Positions 19,061 through 30,259 of a stretch of 64,000 bases of DNA are shown here, one piece after another. This DNA comes from Fennellomyces sp. T-0311. Its lineage: Eukaryota > Mucoromycota > Mucoromycetes > Mucorales > Lichtheimiaceae. The DNA lies in NCBI GenBank assembly GCA_025266875.1, contig JALLLT010000015.1:434001-498000 (forward strand). Reading direction: 5' to 3'. The position numbers and the translations under genes were made by a program. Position 1 is the first letter of the stretch. Every line of letters starts with the position of its first letter. Under the pieces are notes generated by a model, which searched no databases, had not been told where the DNA came from, and worked only from the letters and a program-made list of their open reading frames with translations.

Positions 19061-20128
19061 GTTGAAAGTATGTGAAAGAAGAGTGATACATCAAATCGAC
19101 AGATTCCTTTTATTTTTTTACTTGACAAACCCTATCCGTGTTTTTTGCTCTTATGCAAGCTGTCCCCCTGATCGAGTTTTATAACCTGTCTGAAAACTAT
19201 GAGACTGGTATTTATCTCCTTTCCAAGTCAAAGGAAATGGTGCATAAGCATCTCTTACTGCCAATCACGCTAATGTTAAAAATAGGGGATAACCAACAAA
19301 TGCGTCAATGCTTGTTTATACTGGTGATTGTCAATCATTTGCACGCTCCTGTCCAACATATCTGTACTCAACGGGCTTGATCGTGTTACCTTAAATGATC
19401 TAAAAACGTCTCCAGATAAATCAAGACCTATTCTAAGCAATATTCGTGCGTTGAAGGGGAATTTACACATAGCATTCGCTCGAACATCGGTTCCCACTGT
19501 AAATAAGAAAGGATAGACACGCCATTCAGGAGTCGAACCGGCATGAAGATGTGCTGCTTCCCAGGGGGTATACGCCTCCAAAATTAGACAATTAAGCCAC
19601 TTCTCGACTGGACTGGTGACGATAGAGCACCCGAGATATTACACCATCGGCAGTTCCAGCGGATATAGGACGCTAAACCGAACTTGGCCGACATTGTCAG
19701 TACGACACGGGGAAGGTTCGTCGGTCGGAGCGAAGAGCACGTGGAACGAGGAACACATAACTGCTGGTTTTTTTCGGAATCATCAATCGTACGTTCATGA
19801 CAACAAGTAAAAGTACGCTTTCAATGAACAATCAGCAACATGAGAATCAGTGATTGGCAAGATCAGACCCATAGCAACAGATCGCTATGGTGATGGTTTG
19901 ACGATTGGGCGGATCAAGAGTCTCTTTAGAGTTACGGTTGCCCCAAAAACTCCATGTGACAGCGGTTTCTGCGTCGAGATCCGCACTTGTCCTTGGGGTG
20001 AGAGGAAGCAGAAGATCCTCTAATTTACGAAAACCCCGTAAAACCGAAAAAAAGGCTTCCCCTTGTTCTCTTTTCTTTCACATTTTTTCTCTTTTTCGAT
20101 ACGGTCCTTTCTTCGATCCACGGCAGTT
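19061..20128. other. Divergent intergenic region between PAQR copies 3 and 4
   Basis: No convincing gene. Holds the third PAQR-upstream block (19522-19580) and the promoters of both divergent PAQR genes. C/T-rich runs lie just before the copy 4 start (about 20060-20110). Confidence 0.6.
19522..19580. repeat. PAQR-upstream conserved block, copy 3 (tRNA-like remnant?)
   Basis: Contains TTCAGGAG then CCCAGGGGGT like the blocks at 1433 and 4030. On the minus strand it has GGTTCGACTCC, which fits the pol III B-box consensus, but the stems do not fold into a tRNA and no clear A box is present. Confidence 0.4.
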
Positions 20129-21577
20129 ATGAGCAGCACTCAGCATTCAAGGCGACACTCCCAGTCAGTGGCGATCTCAACATCTATCGGTTCTCTTACA
20201 GTACCTCACAACCGTAATCGATCCCATTCGACGTCGTCATGCACTCCAACGATTGCTGCTCAACTGTTTGCGTCTGTAAACTCAAAGATCAAAGAAATTG
20301 AGGATGCAGACTCGAGTGGATTTCTTCGTTATGTGGATGATCAGGTTCATGAAACGTGGGACATTGCAAAGGCAGCTGTTGTCGGTGCGCAACGCCTTCT
20401 GCAATTCCACGAACTGCCGAAGGAATGGCAAGAAAACGAATATGTGCTGTCCGGGTAGGTTTCTGTTTGATCTCCCCCCAAAAGTTTACTCTCCCCGTGT
20501 TGCGCTCTTTTTTGATTCCGAAATGGGGGCATTTGGCTAATGTTTACCATTCGTTGCTGGGTTATTAGCTACCGGTTTTGCAAAAGCACCCGCCAGTGCT
20601 TAAAATCTATCTTTAAGCTTCATAACGAAACCCTTAATATTTGGAGCCATCTCGTTGGCTTTGTGTGTATGGCATTTTTAAGCGTCTTTTCGTTCAACGT
20701 AAGTCGAATTTTATGGACCCCTGTTGATGATGAAACTCATCCTCTCGGTTCTTGCAGCGGCATTTCCCTGAAGCAAGCATGAATGATCGCATCGTTTTTA
20801 TGGTGTTCTGTTTATCTGCATTGAAGTGCTTATTTTGTTCCTCTGTTTATCATACCTTTATTTGTCACTCACGCCATGCAATCAAATCATTCACAGCCAC
20901 ACTGGTAAGCCGCAGTGCTTCATCCGTCGCACCGTTTTTTGTTCTCACGCCTAGTTTCTGCTCAGGATTACATTGGCATTTCCATTCTCATCACCGCATC
21001 AGTGCTTGTTACTGAATATTATGGTTTTTATTGCCAGCCTGTCCCAAAGATGAGGTACATGATATTTACGGTTGTCGTCGGCAGTGCAGGCGTTATCATG
21101 CCATTCTTTAAATTATGGGATACCAAGGAATACCGTCTTTTGCGTATAAGTGTGTTCTTATCCATGGCATTCTCCAGCATCGTACCTGTTTTGCACTTGA
21201 TTAGCATGAACGGGTTCGTGGCAACCTTGTCGTTCTTCCATATGGCTGGTATCAGCGTCACCATGTATTTGCTTGGCGTTGTTGTTTGTAAGTGGCATCT
21301 GTCAGATCACATGTGGTATATCAACTAAGGTGTGCTTTCCATAGATGTCAACCGGTTTCCTGAAAAGTTATATCCTGGCCGTTTTGACTTTGCAGGTATG
21401 ACAAGCCACGCGATCTGGCATGTGTTTGTTTGCCTCGGTATTTATGTAAGCTATAACACCTTGCTTTTATATTTGCTATATTTTTTCTCATAACTGTAAC
21501 TATAATTATAGTTCCACTATCTTGCATCTTTGCATTTCTATGCCCAGCGCTTTGCTTATGGTTGCATGGCCGCATAA
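20129..21577 (+). CDS. PAQR-family seven-helix membrane protein, copy 4 (divergent)
   Basis: Six exons: 20129-20454, 20569-20698, 20758-20904, 20966-21287, 21345-21445, 21512-21577. The spliced CDS is 1092 nt, 363 aa, with all phases consistent. It has the classic motifs: LPKEWQENEYVLSGYRF, then KLHNETLNIWSHLVGF, then SSVYHTFICHSRHA, and in the last helix GMTSHAIWHVFV with HxxxH. The N-terminus (about 80 aa, Ser/His/Arg-rich) is probably cytosolic. Start chosen at MSSTQHSRRH; an earlier in-frame ATG at 20063 would add a hydrophobic stretch and is less likely. It is clearly more distant from copies 1-3 than they are from each other and closer to typical ADIPOR/Izh-like proteins. Confidence 0.9.
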
Positions 21578-21730
21578 TAGAGAAAAGAAACGTTTACAAG
21601 CACCTGAGCAGGCTCAACTTGTGTTGGTTTTGTAATGTTAATTTTATTAGAACAAGTTTTCCTTTCTCGTTCCTCATACCCAGGATACCTATATTACACT
21701 AAACACTGTAAAAAAAATGACTTTTCTCCA

Positions 21731-22285
21731 TTACGATGCCCCAATGCTTTCAATCAAAGTGTCCACATGATCCAAAAAATGCTGGAGATTTTTAAAATAC
21801 TCAAGATCGATAGGCTGCTCATCAACATCTTCCTCAGAAATATCGAATCCTGGTAACTCTGGATCGATACCCACCACTGAGCTTAGCCATAACTGTGCGC
21901 GTCCTTTACTTGGAGAATGTGGTGCAAACATTGAAGATGGTAATGTGATCACCAGTGTGTTGTTCTGGAAAACGGCTTTTGTACGGTCATTCTGCTGTAA
22001 CAGCTTTTCCAGCAGCAGTGCGACTAGCCGGATATGCTCCTGATAATCTTGTGCCATGCGTTCGATAGACTGTATGATGTTTTTGCTGTGCTGGATGTGC
22101 TCCATGAACAACTTTGAGCCGTCCAATATGATTGTCAGCTTGACAATAACGCTGCGTATCTTGTGGTTAAAGGACACTGGGCGGCGGACAAGCCCACCAG
22201 GCGTTCGTGAGTGTACCAGAAGCTCACACATGCCTCTGCTCTTTTCATATTGAAGGAATTTTTGCCGTCGTCCTTGTGTGGCCAT
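21731..22285 (-). CDS. Uncharacterised 184-aa protein
   Basis: Single open exon starting MATQGRRQKFLQYEKS; an upstream ATG at 22384 would add 33 low-complexity residues and was not chosen. The middle (KHIQHSKNII-like region, QDYQEHIRLVALLLEKLL) is helical. The C-terminus is acidic (DISEEDVDEQPIDLEYF) and ends in another helix. No signal peptide or membrane segment, no domain I recognise. It converges with PAQR copy 4, stops 153 bp apart. Coding looks real because of even amino-acid use and the clean frame. Confidence 0.6.
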   Translation of the reverse strand: MATQGRRQKFLQYEKSRGMCELLVHSRTPGGLVRRPVSFNHKIRSVIVKLTIILDGSKLFMEHIQHSKNIIQSIERMAQDYQEHIRLVALLLEKLLQQNDRTKAVFQNNTLVITLPSSMFAPHSPSKGRAQLWLSSVVGIDPELPGFDISEEDVDEQPIDLEYFKNLQHFLDHVDTLIESIGAS

Positions 22286-23882
22286 GTCGATAAACCGCAA
22301 AGGAATATAATGAAAATGAAAAAAATGAAAAAAAGGATGGTGCATTGCACAAAATCGGCTGACTTTTATATTGGCGCACGACAAGGCATTGTGTGATCAC
22401 ACCAAGGAGGTACCGAGTTGCAGCAAACTATAAAATCCTCCACAGTTTCTCATGGCAGCCATAATATACCCCCAAGCGCAGTACTTTCCAGACACAACCA
22501 ATGTCATTAGTACGATCAGATCGATAGCATTCCGTGCTTTAATCAGATAGCATGGTTACAGTTTATTTATACGAGTGTGACACAGAAACCATCTAAACCA
22601 GACACTGATAGGTGGCGCGGTTGCGTTAGAAAGCGTGTGACAACTGGAAGGATTGGTTCCACTTGATCCTTCTGTTAATTAGCGACCGTTTGCATATGAA
22701 AATGTAACCGTTGATCTTATAAGAATTTCCAGGGGCCAATTTATACCTGTTTACAGCTAGAGAAGGTGGGAATTCTGTGCATAGAGCGGTGGAGTCATCA
22801 TACATCCGTCATCATGGCGATAAAGGTCATAATTACATAAAAGGAAACGATTGCTTTACAATACCCAAAATATACAATCTGAGTTTGCAAAGTCATCGTT
22901 CCTGGACATTCTCTTTTTCGCGTAAATTCTTCTCTGTTTACTCTACGCAATGTCAGTCGTAATCTGTACAATCTGCGCTGCTCTCCACCTTCGCCATACC
23001 AATCGTTCAAATTGTCTTGCGATTCCCAGATGACTTTCCATGTCTCTCTGCAAAGGACACGAGATGAATGACGTTGGTCGTGCTGAACCAGATCATCAGG
23101 GCCGTACCTTTACTAATACCGATCAGTAAATCAAAGCCTACATATAATAGGGAAAGGCAGACGCTACCATAAAAGAGGAAAAAGAAGCATTATTGCTTTG
23201 AAATCCTATCAGATATATTATCGGCAGAATCGTCTGCTTTTGATAACGATGATCTTATGCAGAGCGCATGTGGTTTGAAAAACACGGATGGTTGAATACT
23301 TTACGGCCGCTTTACATCATGCAACTCCAAGCTTATGCAGTAGTGACAGTCGAACCAGTATAAGGTAGTTGTAATGCGTTGCTTTCCATTAAGGTACTAA
23401 TCAACCCATAAATTTGTGGGGATACGAAGCTTGAAAATGGACGGCGGGAAAATTGGCCTACCTACTTCCACATGATGCGCAATGTACAAGGATGAAGAGA
23501 TAGCAGGCTGAACTGCGAAAATGTTTGGCAGCTTGTGATATGAGAACACCAGAAAATACAATGCGCGTGGTTATGAAAAAGATTACACATATGCATAACG
23601 GTGAAGAAGTTTCCGAAAGCCAGAATATGGATTGCTGCATTGCGGCTGTGATGTTTCCGCAAGTGCTTTGAAAACATTGGCGCAAAGTCAACTTGATGTT
23701 GGAATTAATGACACTGGGGCCAGGGCTACTAATCACGATCAAGCACAAGAGTACTATCAGCTTGGAACTAGAGTATGTGTAACTTTGTCATGTTACATAG
23801 CTGAATAGAGCACATCAGCTTCCTCTATCCACGCCAATAAAGTGTACGTGTCCATGTCGCCAACTATGCGCAAGACGCTTTA
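22286..23882. other. Gene-poor stretch
   Basis: No complete gene seen. A minus-strand open segment at about 22800-23010 (MNDWYGEGGEQRRLYRLRLT) looks like an old exon with a hydrophobic end, but no flanking exons could be joined to it. The rest is A/T-rich and uninformative. Confidence 0.5.
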
Positions 23883-24065
23883 TTAGATGACGTATTCTTT
23901 AGCGTAAGTCTCAAAATAGTGAATATGAATGCGCTGATCTTCAAAAGCAACAGCATTAACTACGTCTTTTTCAACTTGCCATAACGTCAAGGAATAATCT
24001 TTACAAGCCTTTTTATGCATATCCACGTAAGTAGAGCCTAACTGTTGGGCATTCAGGTTTCTTCT
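23883..24065 (-). pseudogene. Isolated coding-like exon, unrecognised
   Basis: About 60 codons open on the minus strand, ending at TAA 23885-23883. It reads NAQQLGSTYVDMHKKACKDY and then LWQVEKDVVNAVAFEDQR. Composition is protein-like, but there is no start and no upstream exon that I can connect. It lies just downstream of the MHYT-gene relic at 24190-24400, so it may be an exon of a decayed neighbour. Confidence 0.3.
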
Positions 24066-24189
24066 ACATAAACCAAAGTGCTTTACCGTATATTATTAAA
24101 CTGCCTTTTTGTGATCCAGTTCCTTATAAAAGGTAGTTACAGGATGAAATAAGGGGTTTTATTGATGACGTTTTCTGAGCATTGTGCAA

Positions 24190-24400
24190 CTTTGCGAATA
24201 CATTATACCTGAAGACCGCGGATGGGGTCTGTGCACTTACGCGTTTCGTTGACCATCAAGTCGAGCCATAAAAATTGTACCTAGGCCGATATAGGTTTCA
24301 ACCGCAGTAGCTGCGCGCACATTGAAGAATTGAATGGCGTGAAAGATGATGTTATTACCAAGTATTAAAATCGATATGTTCAAAACAACTAAGTAATACT
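24190..24400 (-). pseudogene. Relic of the 3' end of the MHYT-domain gene
   Basis: Minus-strand DNA aligns by eye to the last coding bases and 3' flank of the gene at 34895-37919. Shared strings include GCTACTGC, ATGGCT, TTGATGGTC, ACGAAAC, and downstream TATAATGTATT. Small gaps destroy the frame. It lies 200 bp downstream of GST-like copy A, on the same strand. In the intact arrangement the two genes are convergent, so this relic was inverted or came by a separate duplication. Confidence 0.55.
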
Positions 24401-24600
24401 GGTGATGCCAAGCATTTATAGACCACGTTATCGCTTGACCTGATAAAGCCGACAAATACTACTATAAACATGCAAGTACCGGTTGCTGTAGCTGTTAGAG
24501 TATCATTACTGGAAGGCATGCATGGTAAATTATACAGTGGAAGTACTTCCCTATATTGAAAAGAATGTTATATTTCAATATTTTTTAATAGTAATACTTT

Positions 24601-25646
24601 TTAAAGGCTAGGCTTTGGACCGGGGGAAACAGTGAATCCAACTGCGGGGAAATAGATAATTGAAGTAATCTTATCTGTCTTGTGTTCAATCACAATTTCA
24701 TCCTGCGTCAAGTTACGAAGAATACCAGTAGATGGCGTTATACCAGTATCAAGCGGTTCCACTGAGACGATTTGGCCGACTTTTAGTTCGGGAAGGGTGC
24801 ATTGTTGCTGTCCTGTATAAGGTTGAGCTTGCTTCTGAGCGACTTCAAGTGCCTGTTCAGCTTTCAACTTTGGCAAATTCTCCGTGCGTGACATTTTGGC
24901 TTCCTCAGTGATACGGATAAAGTGCTTATACATTGCCGGGGCATTCGTTTCAACCCAGTCGGGGCCAAGGATGTTAGCCAAAAAGAAAGTGTCCTTCGCA
25001 AGCGATAAGTCAGCAAAGGAGAGCGTAGGCGTGTCCAATACATAAGGCTTGTTGCCCAGTAGCGCCTGAACTTGTGCGATCTGTGCTACTAAATCAATTC
25101 GCATATACGGCGAGCCTCCACCGAACTTTTGGCCAATGAACTGATCACGATCCTTCTTAAACTTTTCGGGCAAAAGCGAGACATCAAACTGCTTGCTGAT
25201 AGAGCCAAACAGGAAAGAGTCGAACCATACAGCAATGGCCCTGCCAAGTTCTTTTGACGATTCGCCGGATTTGGTTTTCGGGTACAACGACGGCTCTGGG
25301 TATCTGAGTCCAAAAAAATTAATATCCAGGCGCGAAGTACTTGTGCGTCCTTTCACTCGCACCTTTTCTCCAGTTCATCAATGATACGTTTGGTATCACA
25401 ATAAACTTGGTTTCCGATCTGTAGAATGGGTGTCTTTCGGTACCCACCGTCGAGCGGTCGTCGAAGAGGACGTGGCTCAATAGGCGAAATCTGAACGACT
25501 TTGTAGTCAATGTTCTTGTAATTCAACACCCACGCAAGCTCTTGAGCGAATGGAGACAGTGGATACCAGTGCTATTTTTAATGTTACCCTTATTATTTCT
25601 GGTTATTTCTTGATGAGCATACCAAAATAATATCGGGCTGGGGCAT
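24601..25646 (-). CDS. GST-like protein, copy A (N-terminal thioredoxin-fold domain plus fungal C-terminal domain)
   Basis: Three exons. Exon 1 encodes MPQPDIIL (start ATG 25646-25644). The second begins HWYPLSPFAQELAWVLNYK and has EPRPLRRPLDGGYRKTPI and QIGNQVYCDTKRIIDELE, the GST N-terminal domain with SPFAQ at the usual active-site position. The third (to 24601) is the C-terminal part: FGGGSPYMRIDLVAQIAQ, SFADLSLAKDTFFLANILG, and a β-rich end EIVIEHKTDKITS. From memory this resembles the DUF7962-type extension of fungal GST-like proteins. A glutathione-linked role is likely by family only. It differs clearly from copies B and C and is probably the oldest paralogue here. Confidence 0.8.
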
Positions 25647-27005
25647 GGTGGAAGTGAGGAACAAGACCATTTAATTCCCAGTAGCCCAGTTGCCTTTTAT
25701 TAATCTCACTGCGCGGATTACAAATCACAAATAGTCCCATTTCGTGTACCTGTGCACTGTCAATCCGTAACTACTTTAAGGTGTAATTGGCCGCATTGCA
25801 TAACTCAAATTTTGCACCGACTTATTTGGAATGTTCTGGTCGTTTACACCGAGCATGCTTCTGTATTACTATACGGTGAATCTCTCCATCGTCGATCTTG
25901 GGTTCCGGAATCCAAAGTAACGATTGGGTGAGCGTGTGTCGCTTGTGCATGGCTGATGTGGTCATCTTGTACCATAAAGGATAAATCCGAGCGCCGTGAA
26001 CATGAGTTAAATGCTGTTGCCAGATTGGTCAGGAATAAAAAACTCGAAGCAACATAAGCTTGCTATCGTCGCACAAACGAGTTCCATGTGGACAACAAGT
26101 ATCAAAATGATTACTTGCAATACTTGGACAATAATGTATATGAATGCTACACCAAAAAGACAATAATTCCACATCAGCATGCCCTTCGTGCAATAGCTCA
26201 ACTCATGGCACTGTCAGTAATATATTTTGTAGAGAAAGCCAATGTGCAGCCGTTAATTTTTGTGTCTAGTCAAACCAGCGGCTAAATAAAAGGTCATCTT
26301 GAAAAGTACGCGAAAATCCGCCCTAATAATCCTCTGGCTCACCCAGTGCCTAAAGAGGCATGAAAAATTAGAAAAACTAGCGGAAGATGTGATAAAAAAA
26401 TACGTAGACAGTCAAATATAGTAGTATCCGTGCATAGCACGCGAGATTAAAGCAGAAAAACGAAAATATGGGAATTTTCCTGGACTATCACCGCATTTTA
26501 CAAAGTTATCCAACTCAGTGCACGCAATTACTAAGTAACCTTACGACTAAAGATTTGTATAGAGCTGGTCGAGAGTAAAAACATTGACATTTTACGTTGC
26601 TCGTTTCGAATCAGCATTGGTAATGTATTACTAATCTCGGAGCACGTTTACTTGCTCAACCAGCGATCGAGAAAATGGTTTAGTTAGAGAAAATGCGATA
26701 TTTGGTATGGAACGGTATGTAGAATATGTTACTGTGTGTAACGACTTTGTACGTACATACTAATGACGCTAGACATTGATTTCTATGAAGACAAGCGTCG
26801 TTGATATTCACATAGTGAATATTGTATTATGATAAGGATTAATGGAACTAAACATCTGTAATAACATATGGAATTATTCTTATGTTATGTGGGTATGTTA
26901 TTGATATTGTAGGGCAATTCTGAGGCACCACTGGAGCAACTTTACTGATAGAATTATCTACGACAAGTTTAAAAATGTAGGCTTATGGTTATAAATAGCT
27001 CTCGC
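25647..27005. other. Intergenic region between GST-like copy A and PEBP
   Basis: No gene supported. A hydrophobic minus-strand open segment near 26007-26201 has no partner exons. Otherwise A/T-rich sequence. Confidence 0.55.
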
Positions 27006-27677
27006 TTAGGCTGACCCTTGAGTCATATATAAGGCACCGACAAGGTTAAGTCCGTTTTGTTTGGCAAACGCATCGATGTCAAATTGCTCGCGACTCTCTT
27101 GTCTTGTCGGTGTGAACGTCTGGTTGAGCTGGGACTGCTCAAACACACCAAACACATAGCGATGAGCACCAGTACCTGGAGGTGGAGAAGGTGGAATGTA
27201 TGTTGCATACTGATGTTCTGGATTATCCACATCAGAAGCAGGCTTCTGGTTATCAATGTTTACAACGGCCCAGTGGAGAAAAGGTGAGCTTTCACCAGCA
27301 TCAGGATCGAGCTAATTACACTATTAGCACAATGGCATTAATGAAAAAGATATATAATACCAGCATCAAAGTGTATTGAAGCTTTTCACTTGTTTTTGAG
27401 AACCAAACGTGAGGGGCCTTCTGTGTATCCTCAGCGGTCATGGACATGCCCATCTTTAGTTGCTTTATCATGCGATAGGTAATACGCAGCTCGCTTGCAG
27501 GCTCAAACTCCCCGAAAACTTCAAATTTGCATATTAGTTGATGAACACGAAGAACTTGTCATGTATACCATCAGGAATGACATTGGCCTTTTTAAGTTCC
27601 TGCTTAACGACGTCTGCGGAAAACGCCGCCCACGCGCCAATATGGAAGAAAATAGCAATGAAGAAAAGAGCAAGCAT
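27006..27677 (-). CDS. Secreted phosphatidylethanolamine-binding protein (PEBP) family protein
   Basis: Three exons: 27677-27569, 27518-27361, 27311-27006, with introns of 50 and 49 nt; spliced 573 nt, 190 aa, phases consistent. The N-terminus MLALFFIAIFFHIGAWAAFS is a signal peptide. PEBP signatures follow in order: NVIPDVFGEFEPASELRITY, YTLMLLDPDAGESSPFLHW and VVNI, then PPPGTGAHRYVFGVFEQ, ending FAKQNGLNLVGALYMTQGS. Family members bind phospholipid head groups or act as kinase or carboxypeptidase inhibitors; a secreted or vacuolar role is inferred from the signal peptide. The first intron hides what looks like a frameshift at first sight. Start chosen for the signal peptide. Confidence 0.85.
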
Positions 27678-28192
27678 ACTTCAACTTTCTCATTCCATTT
27701 CCAATCACAGGGCGATTCCTTTTATATTCTGAATTGATATGGTTTCATTGGTAACTAGACCACCAGTTCCCATCCATACAATAACGAGATACCTGCATCA
27801 CCCTTAAATTACCCCTGAGTTCACTGTAAAGACTAAATTCCTGTATGGGACTGATGCAAGTGCTTGAAACAAAAGCGGGTTTTTTAATGATACATATATA
27901 TATATATATACAAACAATAAATAATATTAAAGAGAGTGACGAGGGCAAGGGTGTAGATGATAGCGTGGTGGCTGTGGTTTCACTTGTGCTTTGCTAATGT
28001 GATTTTTGGCATTGGAGAGAAGTTAAACTAAAGTTGCTTCTTTGTGGCAGCCGTAATGAAAAGAGGTATACATTCGGGCACAGTATCGGCGGCGTCCTTG
28101 GTAATATCTATAACCTGTTTGGAATGCTAAATAAAGTGCAGGAGTTGGAAAAATGACGCAGAAAATAAGAGAATAGACAACGGGTACGAGAG
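27678..28192. other. Intergenic region with an AT microsatellite
   Basis: Contains an (AT)n run at 27894-27910. No gene seen. Confidence 0.55.
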
Positions 28193-29390
28193 CTAGTCTG
28201 GCAAACGAGAATCGCGACGGACATATCCTTCCGCGTAGTCCATGATCACGAACTGCAAGTAAAGGTCTAAACAGCCGGTTAGTGTAAGGAACTATGTAAA
28301 AGCTCTAACACATGCGCACCAGAGATCATAATATTACACGCCCTGTATTTAGCGTGATGGGCTGAGCTGGCATGGTCCGTCGCCACGAACATATGCTTCA
28401 TTGTCATTGGGCACTCAAGTCTCAGCTCAAACACGTTTTTGAGTTTTTTCTTCACATCAAGCTCCAGCCACTGTTGATTCAAGTTCAAAAGGACGCAACG
28501 AAAACAAGAGGTCGACTTTCGTACCGGCCTTTTTGCGGGTGCCACCAGAAACGCCTGTAATCTAGCTGCCCTGGCTATGGCTCTCCGATGGTGCTTTGTT
28601 GGCTTGCTCGCCGCTATATATGTCTGCAGTGAGTAAGCGTGAACATTGCTGATCATGTATTATTTTACTTGTTCACAGTGGTATCCGTACATGAGTCAAA
28701 GCAGCTACCGATAAACACTCACACGCATTTCATCAAATCATTTTGTGTTCGATACTTGGCAAGATAGATGTGGTGCATGAGGGCAAGAGCCCGCATCACA
28801 GCGCTGTTCACCCAGAACATGTCAGGCCTATGCTTCAGGTTGGCTTTTATATTGGCAACATGTTCGTGCAAATCATCCTAACTTACCTACAGCGTATGTA
28901 ACAATGACAGATTACTAGTTGACGCGAAATCATGGGTGTTACATTGCTCTATAACTGTGTAGTAGTACTTACAATTCTTTCGAAAAAATCGATGAACTGC
29001 TCGAGCTCTTCCGGGAGCGGAGTGATATCGGTGGTTTTGATGCCACTTATTTCTGCGAGCTCCTGTTTGGTGAGCGGACGCTTCCAGATTTGCATTCTTG
29101 GAATCCAGCATGCGCTAATACATAGGGCTTTGAGTAGATTATCAATTTGTGTCTCATGCAGCTTACTGCTCGCTTCGGAATGTCTGAGCAACGAGACGTA
29201 TCTAGCCTTCCATAACTTTTACAGTGGCGAGAACCCACTTTTCGGCAGTCATACTTTCATATAGTTCGTCGATTTTGGCTAAATCGTCAGGGGTCATGTT
29301 CTTCGTGGCGGCAGCAGCAACAGAGACAGAGGCAGTGATAGTGTTGGCGGTGGTCGGGCGAATCCTAGGTTCTGGTAGTGCTGTCAACAA
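28193..29390 (-). pseudogene. Decayed multi-exon gene, possible PD-(D/E)XK-nuclease-like family
   Basis: Several minus-strand coding-like blocks in the same order: NMTPDDLAKIDELYESMTAE and WVLATVKVME (29300-29205); LLRHSEASSKLHETQIDNLL, then KTTDITPLPEELEQFIDFF (29190-28960); NIKANLKHRPDMFWVNSAVM and ALALMHHIYLAKYRT (28860-28740); GGTRKKAGTKVDLLFSLRPF, ELES (28560-28470); and a terminal IMDYAEGYVRRDSRLPD ending at 28193. The R-x-x-AG-x-K-x-D-x-x-F pattern followed by Glu resembles a PD-(D/E)XK nuclease core as seen in gene families expanded in Mucorales. Frame changes and stops between blocks (for example just before GGTRKK) suggest decay. The family assignment is inference. Confidence 0.45.
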
Positions 29391-29831
29391 TACGCTGCTC
29401 CGCGTACCTTTACCAGTAATATATTTTTAATATTATCGATATAAGCTATGTTACTTTTCTATCATCTTTCATACTAGCAATCTGGGTATTAGCTACAGTG
29501 CAAGCCTTGGGAAATCTGATGAAGCTGGTGAGCCAGAGTGTACCTAAATATGCCGTGACACTTGTGCTTTCTCCTGCACTTTTTATGCGATCCAATCTAC
29601 TTTTCACTGAAAAGTTAATTGGATCAAAAAGCAACAAATTATAGTTACGTACGTCGAATCATTGGGTCATCGCCATTTTGTAAAGCAGCATAGTTACTTG
29701 GGTTTGACGCCGCTATGGTGCAAAAGAGCCAAACAGTGGATTTACAATTGTGAATGCGCCGCTAACAAATTAGAAACGAAAGGCCAAGAACCAGTGCTGC
29801 GTGACATGGGCTATGTCAGACGAAATAACAC
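29391..29831. other. Intergenic region left of the inverted duplication
   Basis: No gene supported; short open frames without domain signal. The left arm of the inverted duplication begins near 29832. Confidence 0.5.
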
Positions 29832-30150
29832 ATTTGCATATCACAGCCGATCAAGCCGACGAATTATATCAAAAAACTAATTTAGCTGCTAATTTCACTT
29901 CAATACCATCACCACGACAAAATAACAGAAAGAAGTTCCCTCAGCTGTGGAACCTTTTGCTGGACGACGTGGCAATGGTAATCGATCATCTCCCTCTCTC
30001 ACATTATCCAGCTCTTCAGCGCGCGTACAGGCTACTGCCGTTGAGCTCCCAATCATGATGAACCTTATGCCAACCCAGGCACGATTTCTATGGCTTGATT
30101 TGATGGTCGACGAAACACTACAAGCACACAAATCCAATCGCCGACCTTAA
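29832..30150 (+). pseudogene. 3' fragment of the MHYT-domain gene (duplicated, truncated)
   Basis: Plus-strand copy of the last about 320 bp of the gene at 34895-37919, ending at the same codons (RFLWLDLMVDETLQAHKSNR, P, TAA 30148-30150). Relative to the intact gene it has a small gap near 29845 that changes frame and a deletion of about 25 bp near 29947. No start or membrane part is present, so it is a non-functional relic carried by the inverted duplication. Confidence 0.85.
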
Positions 30151-30259
30151 GCTATAATGTATTTACTTCAAGCTTTGTAAAATAAACAACGAAAGACTCT
30201 CGCATTTTTGCCTACATTACAAAAAGATCTATATGCTCCCGCCCAGCGATCCTCGCTTT

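Noticed and set aside
19516..19590. Possible tRNA gene on the minus strand
   Set aside because: A B-box-like GGTTCGACTCC is present, but the acceptor and T stems do not pair well and no A box was found; kept only as a tRNA-like remnant.
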